Assembly (NCBI GenBank): GCA_902363515.1
Contig: CABJAN010000026.1
Coordinates: forward strand, 1 to 46,313
Reading direction: 5' to 3'
Origin: Bacillota bacterium
GTDB lineage: Bacteria > Bacillota > Clostridia > Lachnospirales > Lachnospiraceae
Length of the DNA: 46,313 nt
The notes beneath the pieces were generated by a model. The model saw only the letters and a program-made list of their open reading frames with translations, ran no database searches and was not told where the DNA came from. Position numbers and translations under genes: made by a program. Shown here piece by piece: positions 1-7,321 of the stretch. Every line of letters begins with the position of its first letter. Within the stretch, counting starts at the first letter, position 1.

Positions 1-151
1 ATATTTCCACAGTTACTGGAATAACCGGAGGATCTGCTCTGCCAATGGCGGGCTTCCTCCTATGATAAAACGCAGGAAGTATTATGAAGATTTGGAGCTG
101 GCAGCATAGTCAGTGATATCCTTGAGAGAAATGTGTCAACTAATATTGACA
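1..151 (+). mobile_element. Right end of an IS3-family insertion sequence
   Basis: The segment holds the last 35 codons of an IS3-type OrfB followed by about 40 bases of AT-rich sequence. It appears to end in a TGTCAA...TTGACA inverted motif near 134-151, with a final CA as in IS3 ends. The rest of the element lies left of the window. The exact end is inferred from that motif and from the point where the neighbouring small reading frame on the minus strand changes character. Confidence 0.55.
2..109 (+). CDS. IS3-family transposase OrfB, C-terminal end (partial)
   Basis: An open frame enters from the left edge and stops at 107-109, giving 35 residues. It contains YWNNRRICSANGGLPP followed by a basic segment and YYEDLELAA. 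This matches the usual C-terminus of IS3-group DDE transposases (integrase core, OrfB), where a YxNxxRI motif precedes a GGxxPxxxR segment. The catalytic DDE residues lie outside the window, so activity cannot be judged. Confidence 0.65.
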   Translation, partial: YFHSYWNNRRICSANGGLPPMIKRRKYYEDLELAA

Positions 152-254
152 ATATCAATACAATGCGAAAGGAACGTTTTTTCCATGCCTTATTTGCGGC
201 AAATTCAATTTTGTTTGCAACATTTTCAATTTTTTGGTCTAAGTTAGACATCAT
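60..254 (-). pseudogene. Small protein gene, probably truncated by the IS
   Basis: A leftward frame starts at ATG 254 or the adjacent ATG 251 behind a good AAGGAG site. It encodes a short amphipathic then hydrophobic peptide (MSNLDQKIENVANKIEF..., then a basic AWKKRSFR patch and ILILSILVD). The frame runs into the presumed IS end at about 151, so only roughly the first 34 codons are native and the tail is IS-derived. I do not recognise the family; the start looks like a small membrane-associated protein. A real gene is likely from the ribosome site, but function is unknown. Confidence 0.4.
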
Positions 255-896
255 AATCTCCTTTCTGTTGATATTATTTTATAAATACAATGTAACATAC
301 TATTTTATGAAAGTCAAATTAATTATATATATATCTAATTACAGGGGGTGGATTTCTGGATGATTTTATGGAAACTCTATACAAAACATGATATTCGCAT
401 AAAAGCAGTTGTTGCTGTTATGAAGTTATTATTAGATAGAAATCTATTTTCGGGAGAAGCGTTGACATATAAGTAGAAAATTTTAAGCTCAAAGGGCGTA
501 ACCGCTCCATTGTTTCAAATACCAAAATAGATGTGGTAAGAAAGAGATTTGTAAAAATTATATAGAAGATATGAGAGATACGTGAGATGTGAGATGAAGA
601 GAGGATATAAAATTTTTATTACTGTGATAGTATTTTATCCAGTATAGGTGCGGCTTGTATAGGTGTTGGTTTTGTGGGAGATTCAACATTATCCTTTGGT
701 ATGAGATTCGTTTGTAATTTCTTTTTTATTATGCAAGCCATAGCAACGGCATGGGTTGTAATCAGTTTGTTTAGAAAAGAATAGATATATCTGGCTTTAT
801 GCATTTAAAGGATATCTTTTTTGCAGTCAATCCTAAGACGAACTACTTTGTGCGTATGGATGCGAAGCTTAATGAATCACCGGGAACTTGAGGCAT
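255..896. other. AT-rich region with gene remnants only
   Basis: No convincing intact gene is visible. Two short rightward frames may be remnants. The first is 360-476 (38 codons, start MILWKLYTKHD), preceded by a GGGGTGG stretch. The second is 594-782, which opens as MKRGYKIFITVIVF and continues, after a shift of frame, as SIGAACIGVGFVGDS... ending in LFRKE. That second one reads like a short membrane protein broken by a frameshift. A further open stretch ends in NYFVRMDAKLNESPGT at about 887. None can be assigned to a family. Confidence 0.35.
594..782 (+). pseudogene. Possible frameshifted small membrane protein
   Basis: ATG 594 begins a hydrophobic N-terminus (MKRGYKIFITVIVF) that hits a stop after 17 codons. 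In another frame the same stretch continues with SIGAACIGVGFVGDSTLS, then a second hydrophobic segment and a basic end FRKE with stop at 780-782. Joined, the pieces would give a protein of about 62 residues with two membrane segments. No family recognised; it may also be chance. Confidence 0.25.
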
Positions 897-1210
897 ATAG
901 GCTAAAAGTATTGTTTTATAATTTTTAGCCTACATTTTTCAGGCACGAATAGGTGGCGTTTAAGAAATTCTGAAATCTAATCTATTTATTCTAAAGCCGA
1001 ATAGGTTGCTAAGAAAGATTTTATAAATTCAACTTATTTTTTCTTTATAGAAAGTAAGCTTAGAAGAGGAAAACATAAGATTTAGCCTATTTAGGACGAA
1101 AAAAAGTAGGCTTACATGAGAAAAACATACAATCTAGCCTATTGGAGCCACAGAAAAGTAGGTTGCAATGGGTAAGAACACGAAATTCTGCCTACCTTTG
1201 GTAGTCTAAA
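897..1210. repeat. Six phased 52-bp degenerate tandem repeats
   Basis: Units begin at 897, 949, 1001, 1054, 1106 and 1158, so the period is 52, 52, 53, 52 and 52 bp. Each unit opens with a variant of RTAGGYT and most carry AGCCTAT (or TCTATT, CTTATT, GCCTAC) about 30 bp later, so a unit has imperfect inverted ends. The middle is A-rich (for example GAGAAAAACATA). The period is close to five turns of B-DNA, which would put all copies on one helix face. The array lies about 660 bp before the initiator gene. It could be a protein-binding array (integrase/excisionase arm sites, partition or replication sites); which one is not known. Confidence 0.75.
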
Positions 1211-1677
1211 ATATCTGTCTGTTAAGATTGAAAAACAAAGAACCTTATGCTATACTTTATACTTGCATTAGACTTTGAAATCGCTACGCCGCCATAAAAT
1301 AAAATGGCGTAAAAAAGGCGTAAAAGAAAGATAGAGAAAGGCGAAAACCAAGTAAAATCAAGGGTTTTCGGACAGGTAAAGATAAAAATGAAATTAGGTA
1401 TCGTTGTAAATTAGCCTTTTTTCATAAATCTATATACCTCAATAAAAGTCCGTAAAACCGCATGGTTACAAGGTTTTTTGAAATTGCAAGTTTATAAAAC
1501 TTCATGCAAAATCATATAGTTTCATGCCATTTGGGTGTAGAAATGGGTGTAAAAAGATAGTCGAAAAACGGAGTCCAACGCATTTTATGTATTGCTAAGT
1601 GGGCATACAGATTTCTACGGATAGAACCATATAGCATGATAGAACAGAAATTAAAATATTATAATGTACCGCATAAG
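1211..1677. other. AT-rich leader region without a gene
   Basis: No reading frame with a plausible ribosome site is seen. The stretch includes a short inverted motif (CGCC...GGCG around 1289-1316), a pair of related TGGGTGTA words near 1534-1550, and a TATAAT hexamer at 1660-1665 just before the terminator-like hairpin. In the circular ICE, transcripts from int would cross this region. Confidence 0.4.
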
Positions 1678-1725
1678 GCGGCGTTTCTCACTCCTACACA
1701 GGAGAACAGGAACGCTGCTTTTTTT
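1678..1725 (+). terminator. Rho-independent terminator or attenuator before the initiator gene
   Basis: GCGGCGTT (1678-1685) pairs with AACGCTGC (1711-1718), with one G-T pair, and CTCCT...AGGAG pairs inside. Seven T follow (1719-1725). A TATAAT hexamer at 1660-1665 lies directly upstream, so a transcript from it would meet this hairpin at once. The layout fits attenuation of the initiator gene, or termination of transcripts coming from the other end in the circular form. Confidence 0.65.
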
Positions 1726-1735
1726 ATGCCCTCAT

Positions 1736-1847
1736 GTTACGCAGTAAGGGCAAACAAAGCCTTGATTTATGCGGCTCTTAGAGCACGGAAATGAGAAAGA
1801 CAAGGGTTGATACCTTTTCCCTCAAAATCGCGTTTCTACTGCGTAAC
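1736..1847 (+). repeat. 112-bp element with inverted ends, copy A (initiator leader)
   Basis: The element starts GTTACGCAGTA (1736-1746) and ends TACTGCGTAAC (1837-1847), a perfect 11-bp inverted repeat. A second copy of identical length is at 31108-31219. About 35 bp at each end are conserved between copies (including AAGCCTTGATTTA and ATACCTTTTCCCT) while the middle 40 bp differ. This copy lies in the leader of the RepA-like gene, ending 28 bp before its ATG. Confidence 0.7.
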
Positions 1848-1875
1848 AAATCCAACGAAAAGGAGTGACGAAGCT

Positions 1876-2829
1876 ATGGCAGTTTTCCGCGTGGAAAAGA
1901 ACAAAGGTTATACGGTTATGAGCAACCACCATTTACGCAACAAGGAGCTTTCCCTAAAGGCAAAGGGCTTGTTGTCGCAAATGCTCTCACTTCCCGAAGA
2001 TTGGGACTACACCCTTGCAGGGCTGTCCCTTATCAACCGGGAAAAGATTGACGCTATCCGGGAAGCAGTACGGGAACTGGAAAATGCCGGATATATACAG
2101 CGTTCAAGGGAACGTGATGAGAAAGGACGCTTACGCGGTACAACGTATGTTATCTATGAGCAGCCGCCTAAGTTGGATTTACCTACATTGGAAAAACCAA
2201 CATTGGAAAAGCCTAAGTTGGAAAAACCTACGTTGGAAAATCCAACGCAATTAAATAAAGAGATACAAAAAACTAACTTACCAAACAAAGAAAAATTAAA
2301 TACAGATGTATCAAGTACCCATTCCATTCCTTTCCATTCCCTAAATCCCTTTCCCTTAGAGGACGCGGCACAGCCGCCGGAACGGAAGCGAAAGGAAGCG
2401 ACAGACGCATACAGTGTGTATGAGGAAATTATCAAGGACAATATCGAGTACGACTATCTGATACAGGACAGATACCTTGACCGGGACAGGATAGAGGAAA
2501 TCCTTGCCCTTATCCTTGAAACCGTCTGCACCAAACGAAGAACAATCCGTATCGCCGGGGACGACTACCCGGCAGAGCTTGTAAAAGCAAGGTTTATGAA
2601 ACTGAACAGCGAACATATCCGCTTTGTACTGGACTGTATGCAGGAAAACACCACCAAAATCCGCAACATCAAGCAGTACATGAAAGCTGCCCTTTTCAAT
2701 GCCCCGTCTACGATTGGCAGCTATTACACGTCCCTTGTATCTCACGATATGTACGGCGGGCGCACTATCCAGTCGGCAAGAAGCAAGGGCATACCCGATT
2801 ACACCTGCAACGAGGGCGAAAGCCTGTAA
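1876..2829 (+). CDS. RepA-like replication initiator (winged-helix, DUF6017-type)
   Basis: ATG 1876 follows AAAGGAGTG at a suitable distance, giving 317 residues; the longer open frame upstream has no such site. Residues about 20-95 form a winged helix-turn-helix (KAKGLLSQMLSLPEDW, then LAGLSLINREKIDAIREAVREL) like that of RepA_N-type plasmid and ICE initiators. A low-complexity linker with five LEKP-type repeats follows at about 100-125. The C-terminal third resembles the DUF6017 region common in Clostridial ICEs. Such proteins may start replication of the excised circle. The gene leads the transfer operon and has a structured leader with a terminator-like hairpin and a 112-bp repeat element. 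Confidence 0.75.
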   Translation: MAVFRVEKNKGYTVMSNHHLRNKELSLKAKGLLSQMLSLPEDWDYTLAGLSLINREKIDAIREAVRELENAGYIQRSRERDEKGRLRGTTYVIYEQPPKLDLPTLEKPTLEKPKLEKPTLENPTQLNKEIQKTNLPNKEKLNTDVSSTHSIPFHSLNPFPLEDAAQPPERKRKEATDAYSVYEEIIKDNIEYDYLIQDRYLDRDRIEEILALILETVCTKRRTIRIAGDDYPAELVKARFMKLNSEHIRFVLDCMQENTTKIRNIKQYMKAALFNAPSTIGSYYTSLVSHDMYGGRTIQSARSKGIPDYTCNEGESL

Positions 2830-2850
2830 ATCAACCCAAAGGAGGATTTT

Positions 2851-3072
2851 ATGATGACACTGAAAACAGGAGCTTTGATTTTTGATGAAACCGCTGACCG
2901 CTACGACGTTCGCTTTGACGTAAACGACTATTACGGGGGCTTACATTGCGGCGACTGCATGGAGGTTTTTGTGCGGGGCAAATGGAAACCGACCCGTATG
3001 GAGTACGGGGACAACTGGTATCTTGTGGGTATTCGGGCGGCAGACCTTTCCGGGCTGCGGGTGCGGATTTAA
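2851..3072 (+). CDS. DUF5348 family protein
   Basis: The start is ATG 2851 or the next codon 2854, behind AAAGGAGG. The 73-residue acidic protein contains HCGDCMEVFVRGKWKPTRME and NWYLVGIR, which fit the small DUF5348 family found next to PcfB and VirD4 in Tn1549-like elements. No catalytic motif is visible. Function unknown; the position suggests an accessory role in transfer or its regulation. Confidence 0.7.
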   Translation: MMTLKTGALIFDETADRYDVRFDVNDYYGGLHCGDCMEVFVRGKWKPTRMEYGDNWYLVGIRAADLSGLRVRI

Positions 3073-3104
3073 CAGGGCGGCGTGAAAACGGACGCTCTTT
3101 TTTC

Positions 3105-3134
3105 ATGCCCGCCCCATTTTACGGCGGCGGGCAT
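3105..3134. other. Perfect 9-bp intercistronic hairpin
   Basis: ATGCCCGCC (3105-3113) pairs perfectly with GGCGGGCAT (3126-3134). There is no T-run after it on the + strand, so it is not a standard terminator. It sits between the DUF5348 and PcfB genes and could set mRNA stability. Confidence 0.5.
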
Positions 3135-3165
3135 ACCACCATAGAACACGAAAGGAGGAACCCCA

Positions 3166-3648
3166 TTGCAGGAGGAAACCAACGAAAAGACCATAGCCCT
3201 CTACATCAAGACCGGGAAGCTGACCGCACAGCAGCTCCAAAAGGCTATGAAAGCCCTGCTTGCACAGATGAAAAAGCAGCATGACAAACAGAAAATCCCG
3301 CATGGCAAGCAGACCCTAAAGCAGCTTATGAAGCAGAACGCGGGCGTTTCCAACATTGAAATCACAAAGGACAATATCAAAGCCTTTGAGAGTACGGCGA
3401 AGAAATACGGGATTGACTTTGCCCTAAAGAAAGACAGCACTGAAACCCCGCCCCGCTATCTTGTGTTCTTTAAGGGACGGGACGCGGACGCACTGACCGC
3501 AGCTTTCAAGGAGTTTTCCGCAAAGAAGCTGACGCAGGAACAAAAGCCCTCTATCCGTAAGCTGATTGTTTCCCTCAAAGAAAAGGCGGCGGCTCTAAAC
3601 GCACAGCGGGAGAAAGTCAAAAACAAAGATAGGGGGATTGCAAGATGA
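3166..3648 (+). CDS. pcfB: PcfB family conjugation protein (DUF3801)
   Basis: Start TTG 3166 is preceded by AAAGGAGG; no ATG is suitably placed. The 160-residue basic protein has the pattern of PcfB-like proteins: helical N-terminus (YIKTGKLTAQQLQKAMKALL), a central segment with NIEITKDNIKAFESTAKKYG and PRYLVFFKGRD, and a lysine-rich end. In pCF10, PcfB is an accessory that links the relaxosome to the coupling protein PcfC. Here it overlaps the VirD4 gene by 4 nt (ATGA), so the pair is probably translationally coupled. Confidence 0.8.
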   Translation: MQEETNEKTIALYIKTGKLTAQQLQKAMKALLAQMKKQHDKQKIPHGKQTLKQLMKQNAGVSNIEITKDNIKAFESTAKKYGIDFALKKDSTETPPRYLVFFKGRDADALTAAFKEFSAKKLTQEQKPSIRKLIVSLKEKAAALNAQREKVKNKDRGIAR

Positions 3649-5435
3649 ACGCTATCAACTGGAAAAAATTGCTACTTCCCAACATTCCCTATCTGCTCTT
3701 TGTGTATCTCTTTGATAAAGTCGGGCAGGCGGTACGCCTTACGCCGGGGGCTGACCTGTCCGGCAAGGTACTGTCGCTTGGGGAGGGCTTTTCTATGGCT
3801 TTTGCAAATCCACTTCCGAGCCTTGCCCCTATGGATTTACTGATAGGGATTTTCGGCGCGGTGTTTATCCGGCTGATTGTCTATGTCAAAGGCAAGAACG
3901 CGAAGAAATACCGCAAAGGTGTGGAATACGGCTCTGCCCGTTGGGGAACTGCCGAAGATATAAAGCCTTACACCGACCCGGTATTTCAAAATAACGTGCT
4001 GCTGACACAGACAGAACGACTTACCATGAACAGCCGCCCAAAGCAGCCGAAGTATGCAAGGAATAAAAATATCCTTGTTATCGGGGGAAGCGGCAGCGGC
4101 AAGACGCGATTTTTTGTGAAGCCGAATTTAATGCAAATGCACTCAAGCTATGTTGTAACCGACCCGAAAGGTACGGTTTTAGTCGAGTGTGGGAAGCTCT
4201 TACAGCGCGGCGGGTATCGGATAAAGGTGCTGAACACGATAAATTTTAAGAAATCCATGCGTTACAATCCCTTTGCCTATATCCGCAGCGAAAAAGACAT
4301 TTTGAAACTGGTAAACACCTTGATTGCCAACACCAAAGGGGACGGGGAAAAAGCCGGGGAGGATTTTTGGGTAAAATCAGAACGGCTCTTTTACTGCGCC
4401 CTTATCGGCTACATTTGGTACGAAGCCCCGGAGGAAGAAAAGAACTTCACGACGCTGCTTGAAATGATAAATGCCAGTGAAGCCCGCGAGGACGACCCGG
4501 AATTTCAGTCCCCCGTTGACCTCATGTTTGAACGGTTGGAGGAAAAAGACCCGGAACACTTTGCTGTCCGGCAGTATAAGAAATTCCTGTTATCTGCGGG
4601 AAAGACAAGAAGCTCTATCCTCATTTCCTGCGGGGCGCGGCTTGCACCCTTTGACATTAAAGAGCTGCGCGACCTTATGGAAACCGACGAAATGGAGCTT
4701 GACACCATAGGCGACCACAAGACCGCCCTGTTTGTTATCATTTCCGACACCGACGATACCTTTAACTTTGTTGTGAGTATTCTTTACACGCAGCTTTTCA
4801 ATCTCCTTTGCGACAAGGCAGATGATGAATACGGCGGCAGGCTGCCCGTCCATGTGCGCTGTCTGTTAGACGAATTTGCAAATATCGGGCAGATACCGAA
4901 GTTTGAAAAGCTCATAGCCACCATACGAAGCCGGGAAATCTCCGCGTCGATTATCTTACAGTCGCAAAGCCAGTTAAAGGCAATCTATAAGGACAACGCC
5001 GATACCATAGTCGGCAACTGCGACACCACCCTTTTCTTGGGCGGCAAGGAGAAAACCACCCTCAAAGAAATGTCGGAAATTTTGGGGAAAGAAACCATTG
5101 ATAGCTTCAACACTTCCGAGAACCGGGGGCGGGAGGTATCGCATGGGCTGAACTATCAAAAATTAGGTAAGAAGCTTATGACCGAAGATGAAATTGCGGT
5201 CATGGACGGCGGGAAATGTATTTTACAGCTACGAGGGGTACGCCCGTTCTTCTCTGATAAATACGACATTACAAAGCACCCCAACTATAAATACCTGTCC
5301 GACTATGACAAGAAAAATACTTTTGATATGGAAAAGCATTTAAGGCGCAGACCCGCCCTTGTGAAGCCGGACGAACCCTTTGACTATTACGAAATCAGCG
5401 AAGCAGATTTGCAGGAGGACACCGACCATGAATAG
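3645..5435 (+). CDS. virD4: VirD4-like type IV coupling protein
   Basis: The product is 596 residues. It has two N-terminal membrane segments (about 11-25 and 62-80), Walker A GGSGSGKT at 147-154, and a Walker B-like LLDEFANIG near 405-413. These are hallmarks of the VirD4/TraG coupling ATPase that delivers relaxase-bound DNA to the type IV channel. Length and motifs are complete. It follows pcfB with an ATGA overlap and overlaps the next small gene by 8 nt. Gut-element versions are usually named VirD4-like conjugal transfer protein, CD1115 family. Confidence 0.92.
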   Translation: MNAINWKKLLLPNIPYLLFVYLFDKVGQAVRLTPGADLSGKVLSLGEGFSMAFANPLPSLAPMDLLIGIFGAVFIRLIVYVKGKNAKKYRKGVEYGSARWGTAEDIKPYTDPVFQNNVLLTQTERLTMNSRPKQPKYARNKNILVIGGSGSGKTRFFVKPNLMQMHSSYVVTDPKGTVLVECGKLLQRGGYRIKVLNTINFKKSMRYNPFAYIRSEKDILKLVNTLIANTKGDGEKAGEDFWVKSERLFYCALIGYIWYEAPEEEKNFTTLLEMINASEAREDDPEFQSPVDLMFERLEEKDPEHFAVRQYKKFLLSAGKTRSSILISCGARLAPFDIKELRDLMETDEMELDTIGDHKTALFVIISDTDDTFNFVVSILYTQLFNLLCDKADDEYGGRLPVHVRCLLDEFANIGQIPKFEKLIATIRSREISASIILQSQSQLKAIYKDNADTIVGNCDTTLFLGGKEKTTLKEMSEILGKETIDSFNTSENRGREVSHGLNYQKLGKKLMTEDEIAVMDGGKCILQLRGVRPFFSDKYDITKHPNYKYLSDYDKKNTFDMEKHLRRRPALVKPDEPFDYYEISEADLQEDTDHE

Positions 5436-5598
5436 ACGTATCCGAAAGAAACAGGATAAGAAAATCACAGAAGCCATAAACGGGCTTATCTCCATTGCCG
5501 ACTGGCAGGAAAGACAGCGGCAGGCAGCTATCCGGCGATTTGTAAAACGGTGTGAAGCCCTGTATGAGCAGCAACGAAAGGAGGAATTGACGCAGTAA
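5428..5598 (+). CDS. Small basic conserved ICE protein
   Basis: ATG 5428 lies inside the end of virD4, with GGAGG 9 bases upstream, giving 56 residues. The sequence is helical and highly charged (RRIRKKQDKK..., WQERQRQAAIRRF), without cysteines or membrane segments. I do not recognise a named domain; similar short genes often follow virD4 in this class of element. It is probably coupled to virD4 translation. Confidence 0.6.
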   Translation: MNRRIRKKQDKKITEAINGLISIADWQERQRQAAIRRFVKRCEALYEQQRKEELTQ

Positions 5599-5791
5599 CA
5601 AAGAAACAGACAACTTACAGAATACGCGCCCCTACTGGAAAATCCATAACGCCCACACTCAAAACTGAATACCGCCGCGCGGCAGACACATAGGCAGCGC
5701 GGGGACTTATGACCGCGGCAGTTACAAAACTGACCGCCATTTTTTATGCCCTCTTAGGGGGCAAGCCGCACTTGCGGCAGAAAGGAGCTTT
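5599..5791 (+). promoter_or_regulatory. Structured intercistronic region before Maff2
   Basis: Three hairpins can be drawn: GCGG-CAGTT with AACTGACCGC followed by CATTTTTT (about 5713-5746), CCCTCTTAGGGGG (about 5750-5762), and GCCGC-ACTT-GCGGC (about 5765-5778) just before the Maff2 ribosome site. The first may terminate part of the transcript. Abundant pilin-like products are often expressed from processed messages, so RNA processing here is plausible but not shown. Confidence 0.4.
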
Positions 5792-6007
5792 ATGGAATTT
5801 TTTAACTCTGCTATCGACGTATTACAGACCCTTGTTATCGCACTGGGCGCAGGCTTAGGCATTTGGGGCGTTATCAATCTCTTAGAGGGATATGGAAATG
5901 ACAATCCGGGTGCAAAATCACAAGGCATTAAGCAGCTCATGGCGGGTGGCGGTGTTGCTCTTATCGGCACTATCCTTGTACCGCTTCTTTCCGGTCTGTT
6001 CGGATAA
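5792..6007 (+). CDS. Maff2 family membrane protein
   Basis: The 71-residue protein starts at ATG 5792 behind AAAGGAGC. It has two hydrophobic helices (about 8-30 and 48-70) separated by a polar loop with GYGNDNPGAKSQG. This is the signature of the Maff2 family found between virD4 and the VirB6-like gene of Tn1549-like elements. It is small, membrane-embedded and placed like a VirB2-type subunit, so a pilin-like or channel role is inferred. Confidence 0.85.
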   Translation: MEFFNSAIDVLQTLVIALGAGLGIWGVINLLEGYGNDNPGAKSQGIKQLMAGGGVALIGTILVPLLSGLFG

Positions 6008-6025
6008 GTTTACGGAGGGTAGCCT

Positions 6026-6895
6026 ATGGAGAGCATACTGGAAGCGATTAACGAATGGATAAAGGAAATCCTTATCGGAGCCATTAACGGCAACCTTTCC
6101 ACTATGTTCGGGGACGTAAACGAAAAAGTAGGCACTATTGCAGCGGAGGTAGGCAAGACCCCGCAGGGGTGGAACGCAAACATTTTCAATATGATACAAA
6201 ACCTGTCTGAAAATGTGATTGTACCCATTGCGGGGCTTGTCATTACCTATGTCCTCTGTTATGAGCTTATCAGCATGGTAACGGAAAAAAACAATATGCA
6301 CGACGTTGACACATTCATGTTCTTTAAGTGGTTTTTCAAAGCCTTTGTTGCCGTTTTCTTGGTAACACACACCTTTGATATTACTATGGCAGTCTTTGAT
6401 ATGGCGCAGCATATTGTGTCCGGTGCGGCGGGGGTAATCGGCGGCGATACAAATATCGACGTAACCGAAGCCCTTGCCGCCATGCAGGAGGGACTAAAAG
6501 ATATGGAAATCCCCGAACTACTGTTACTTGTCATGGAAACGAGCCTTGTAAGCCTTTGTATGAAAATCATGTCCGTACTGATAACTGTTATCCTCTACGG
6601 AAGAATGATTGAGATATACGCCTACTGTTCCGTTTCCCCTATCCCTTTTGCCACCATGACAAACCGGGAATGGGGACAGATTGGGAACAACTACCTAAAG
6701 GGGCTGTTTGCACTGGGCTTTCAAGGCTTCCTCATTATGATATGCGTCGGCATTTATGCGGTTTTGGTAGGCGAAATGGTCTTAGCGGACAATCTGCACA
6801 GCGCGATTTTTTCCCTTGCAGCCTATACCGTTATCCTCTGTTTTTCCCTGTTCAAATCCGGCGCACTGGCAAAATCTATATTCAACGCCCACTAA
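6026..6895 (+). CDS. VirB6/TrbL-like conjugal membrane protein
   Basis: ATG 6026 follows GGAGGG. The 289-residue protein has an amphipathic N-terminus and about six hydrophobic segments, at roughly residues 60-82, 100-125, 165-195, 200-220, 230-255 and 260-280. Length, topology and position between Maff2 and PrgI fit the polytopic VirB6/TrbL-like component of Gram-positive type IV systems. No enzyme motif is seen. Confidence 0.8.
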   Translation: MESILEAINEWIKEILIGAINGNLSTMFGDVNEKVGTIAAEVGKTPQGWNANIFNMIQNLSENVIVPIAGLVITYVLCYELISMVTEKNNMHDVDTFMFFKWFFKAFVAVFLVTHTFDITMAVFDMAQHIVSGAAGVIGGDTNIDVTEALAAMQEGLKDMEIPELLLLVMETSLVSLCMKIMSVLITVILYGRMIEIYAYCSVSPIPFATMTNREWGQIGNNYLKGLFALGFQGFLIMICVGIYAVLVGEMVLADNLHSAIFSLAAYTVILCFSLFKSGALAKSIFNAH

Positions 6896-6916
6896 GGGCA
6901 GAAAGGAGGTTTTTTC

Positions 6917-7321
6917 TTGGCGTATGTACCTGTACCCAAAGACTTATCCAAAGTCAAAACAAAAGTCGCTTTCAATCTGACAAAGCGGCAAATCCTTTGT
7001 TTTTCAGTGGCACTTCTTATGGGACTGCCACTTTTCTTTTTGCTCAAAGACAGCGCAGGGACGAGCCTTGCGGCAATGGCAATGATTGTCGTCATGCTTC
7101 CCTGCTTCTTGGTTGCCATGTATGAAAAGCATGGACAGCCCCTTGAAGTGGTCATAAAGAACATCATTCAAACAAAGTTTACCCGTCCCAAAGTGCGACC
7201 GTATCAGACGGAAAACCTATATGCACTCTTGGAGAAACAGCGGGCATTAGAAAAGGAGGTATCAGCGATTGTCAAAAGGACAGACAAAAAAGACGCGGGA
7301 AGCCGCAGGAAACAGGCGTAA
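6917..7321 (+). CDS. PrgI family protein
   Basis: Start TTG 6917 sits 7-8 bases after AAAGGAGG. The 134-residue protein begins AYVPVPKDLSKVKTKVAFNLTKRQ, typical of PrgI/VirB3-like proteins, and has two adjacent hydrophobic helices at about 28-68 followed by a charged tail. PrgI-family proteins pair with the VirB4 ATPase, and its 3' end overlaps the virB4 start by about 50 nt. Confidence 0.85.
   Translation: MAYVPVPKDLSKVKTKVAFNLTKRQILCFSVALLMGLPLFFLLKDSAGTSLAAMAMIVVMLPCFLVAMYEKHGQPLEVVIKNIIQTKFTRPKVRPYQTENLYALLEKQRALEKEVSAIVKRTDKKDAGSRRKQA

Noticed and set aside
619..804. 61-codon leftward frame in the AT-rich left region
   Set aside because: No ribosome site; the plus strand here reads as a better hydrophobic protein remnant.
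897..1210. Possible CRISPR array
   Set aside because: The repeats are degenerate along the whole 52-bp unit and there are no constant repeats separated by unique spacers; no cas genes are present.
5708..5850. Short ORF MTAAVTKLTAIFYALL overlapping the Maff2 start
   Set aside because: It has no ribosome site and runs through two hairpins; it appears by chance in the leader of Maff2.
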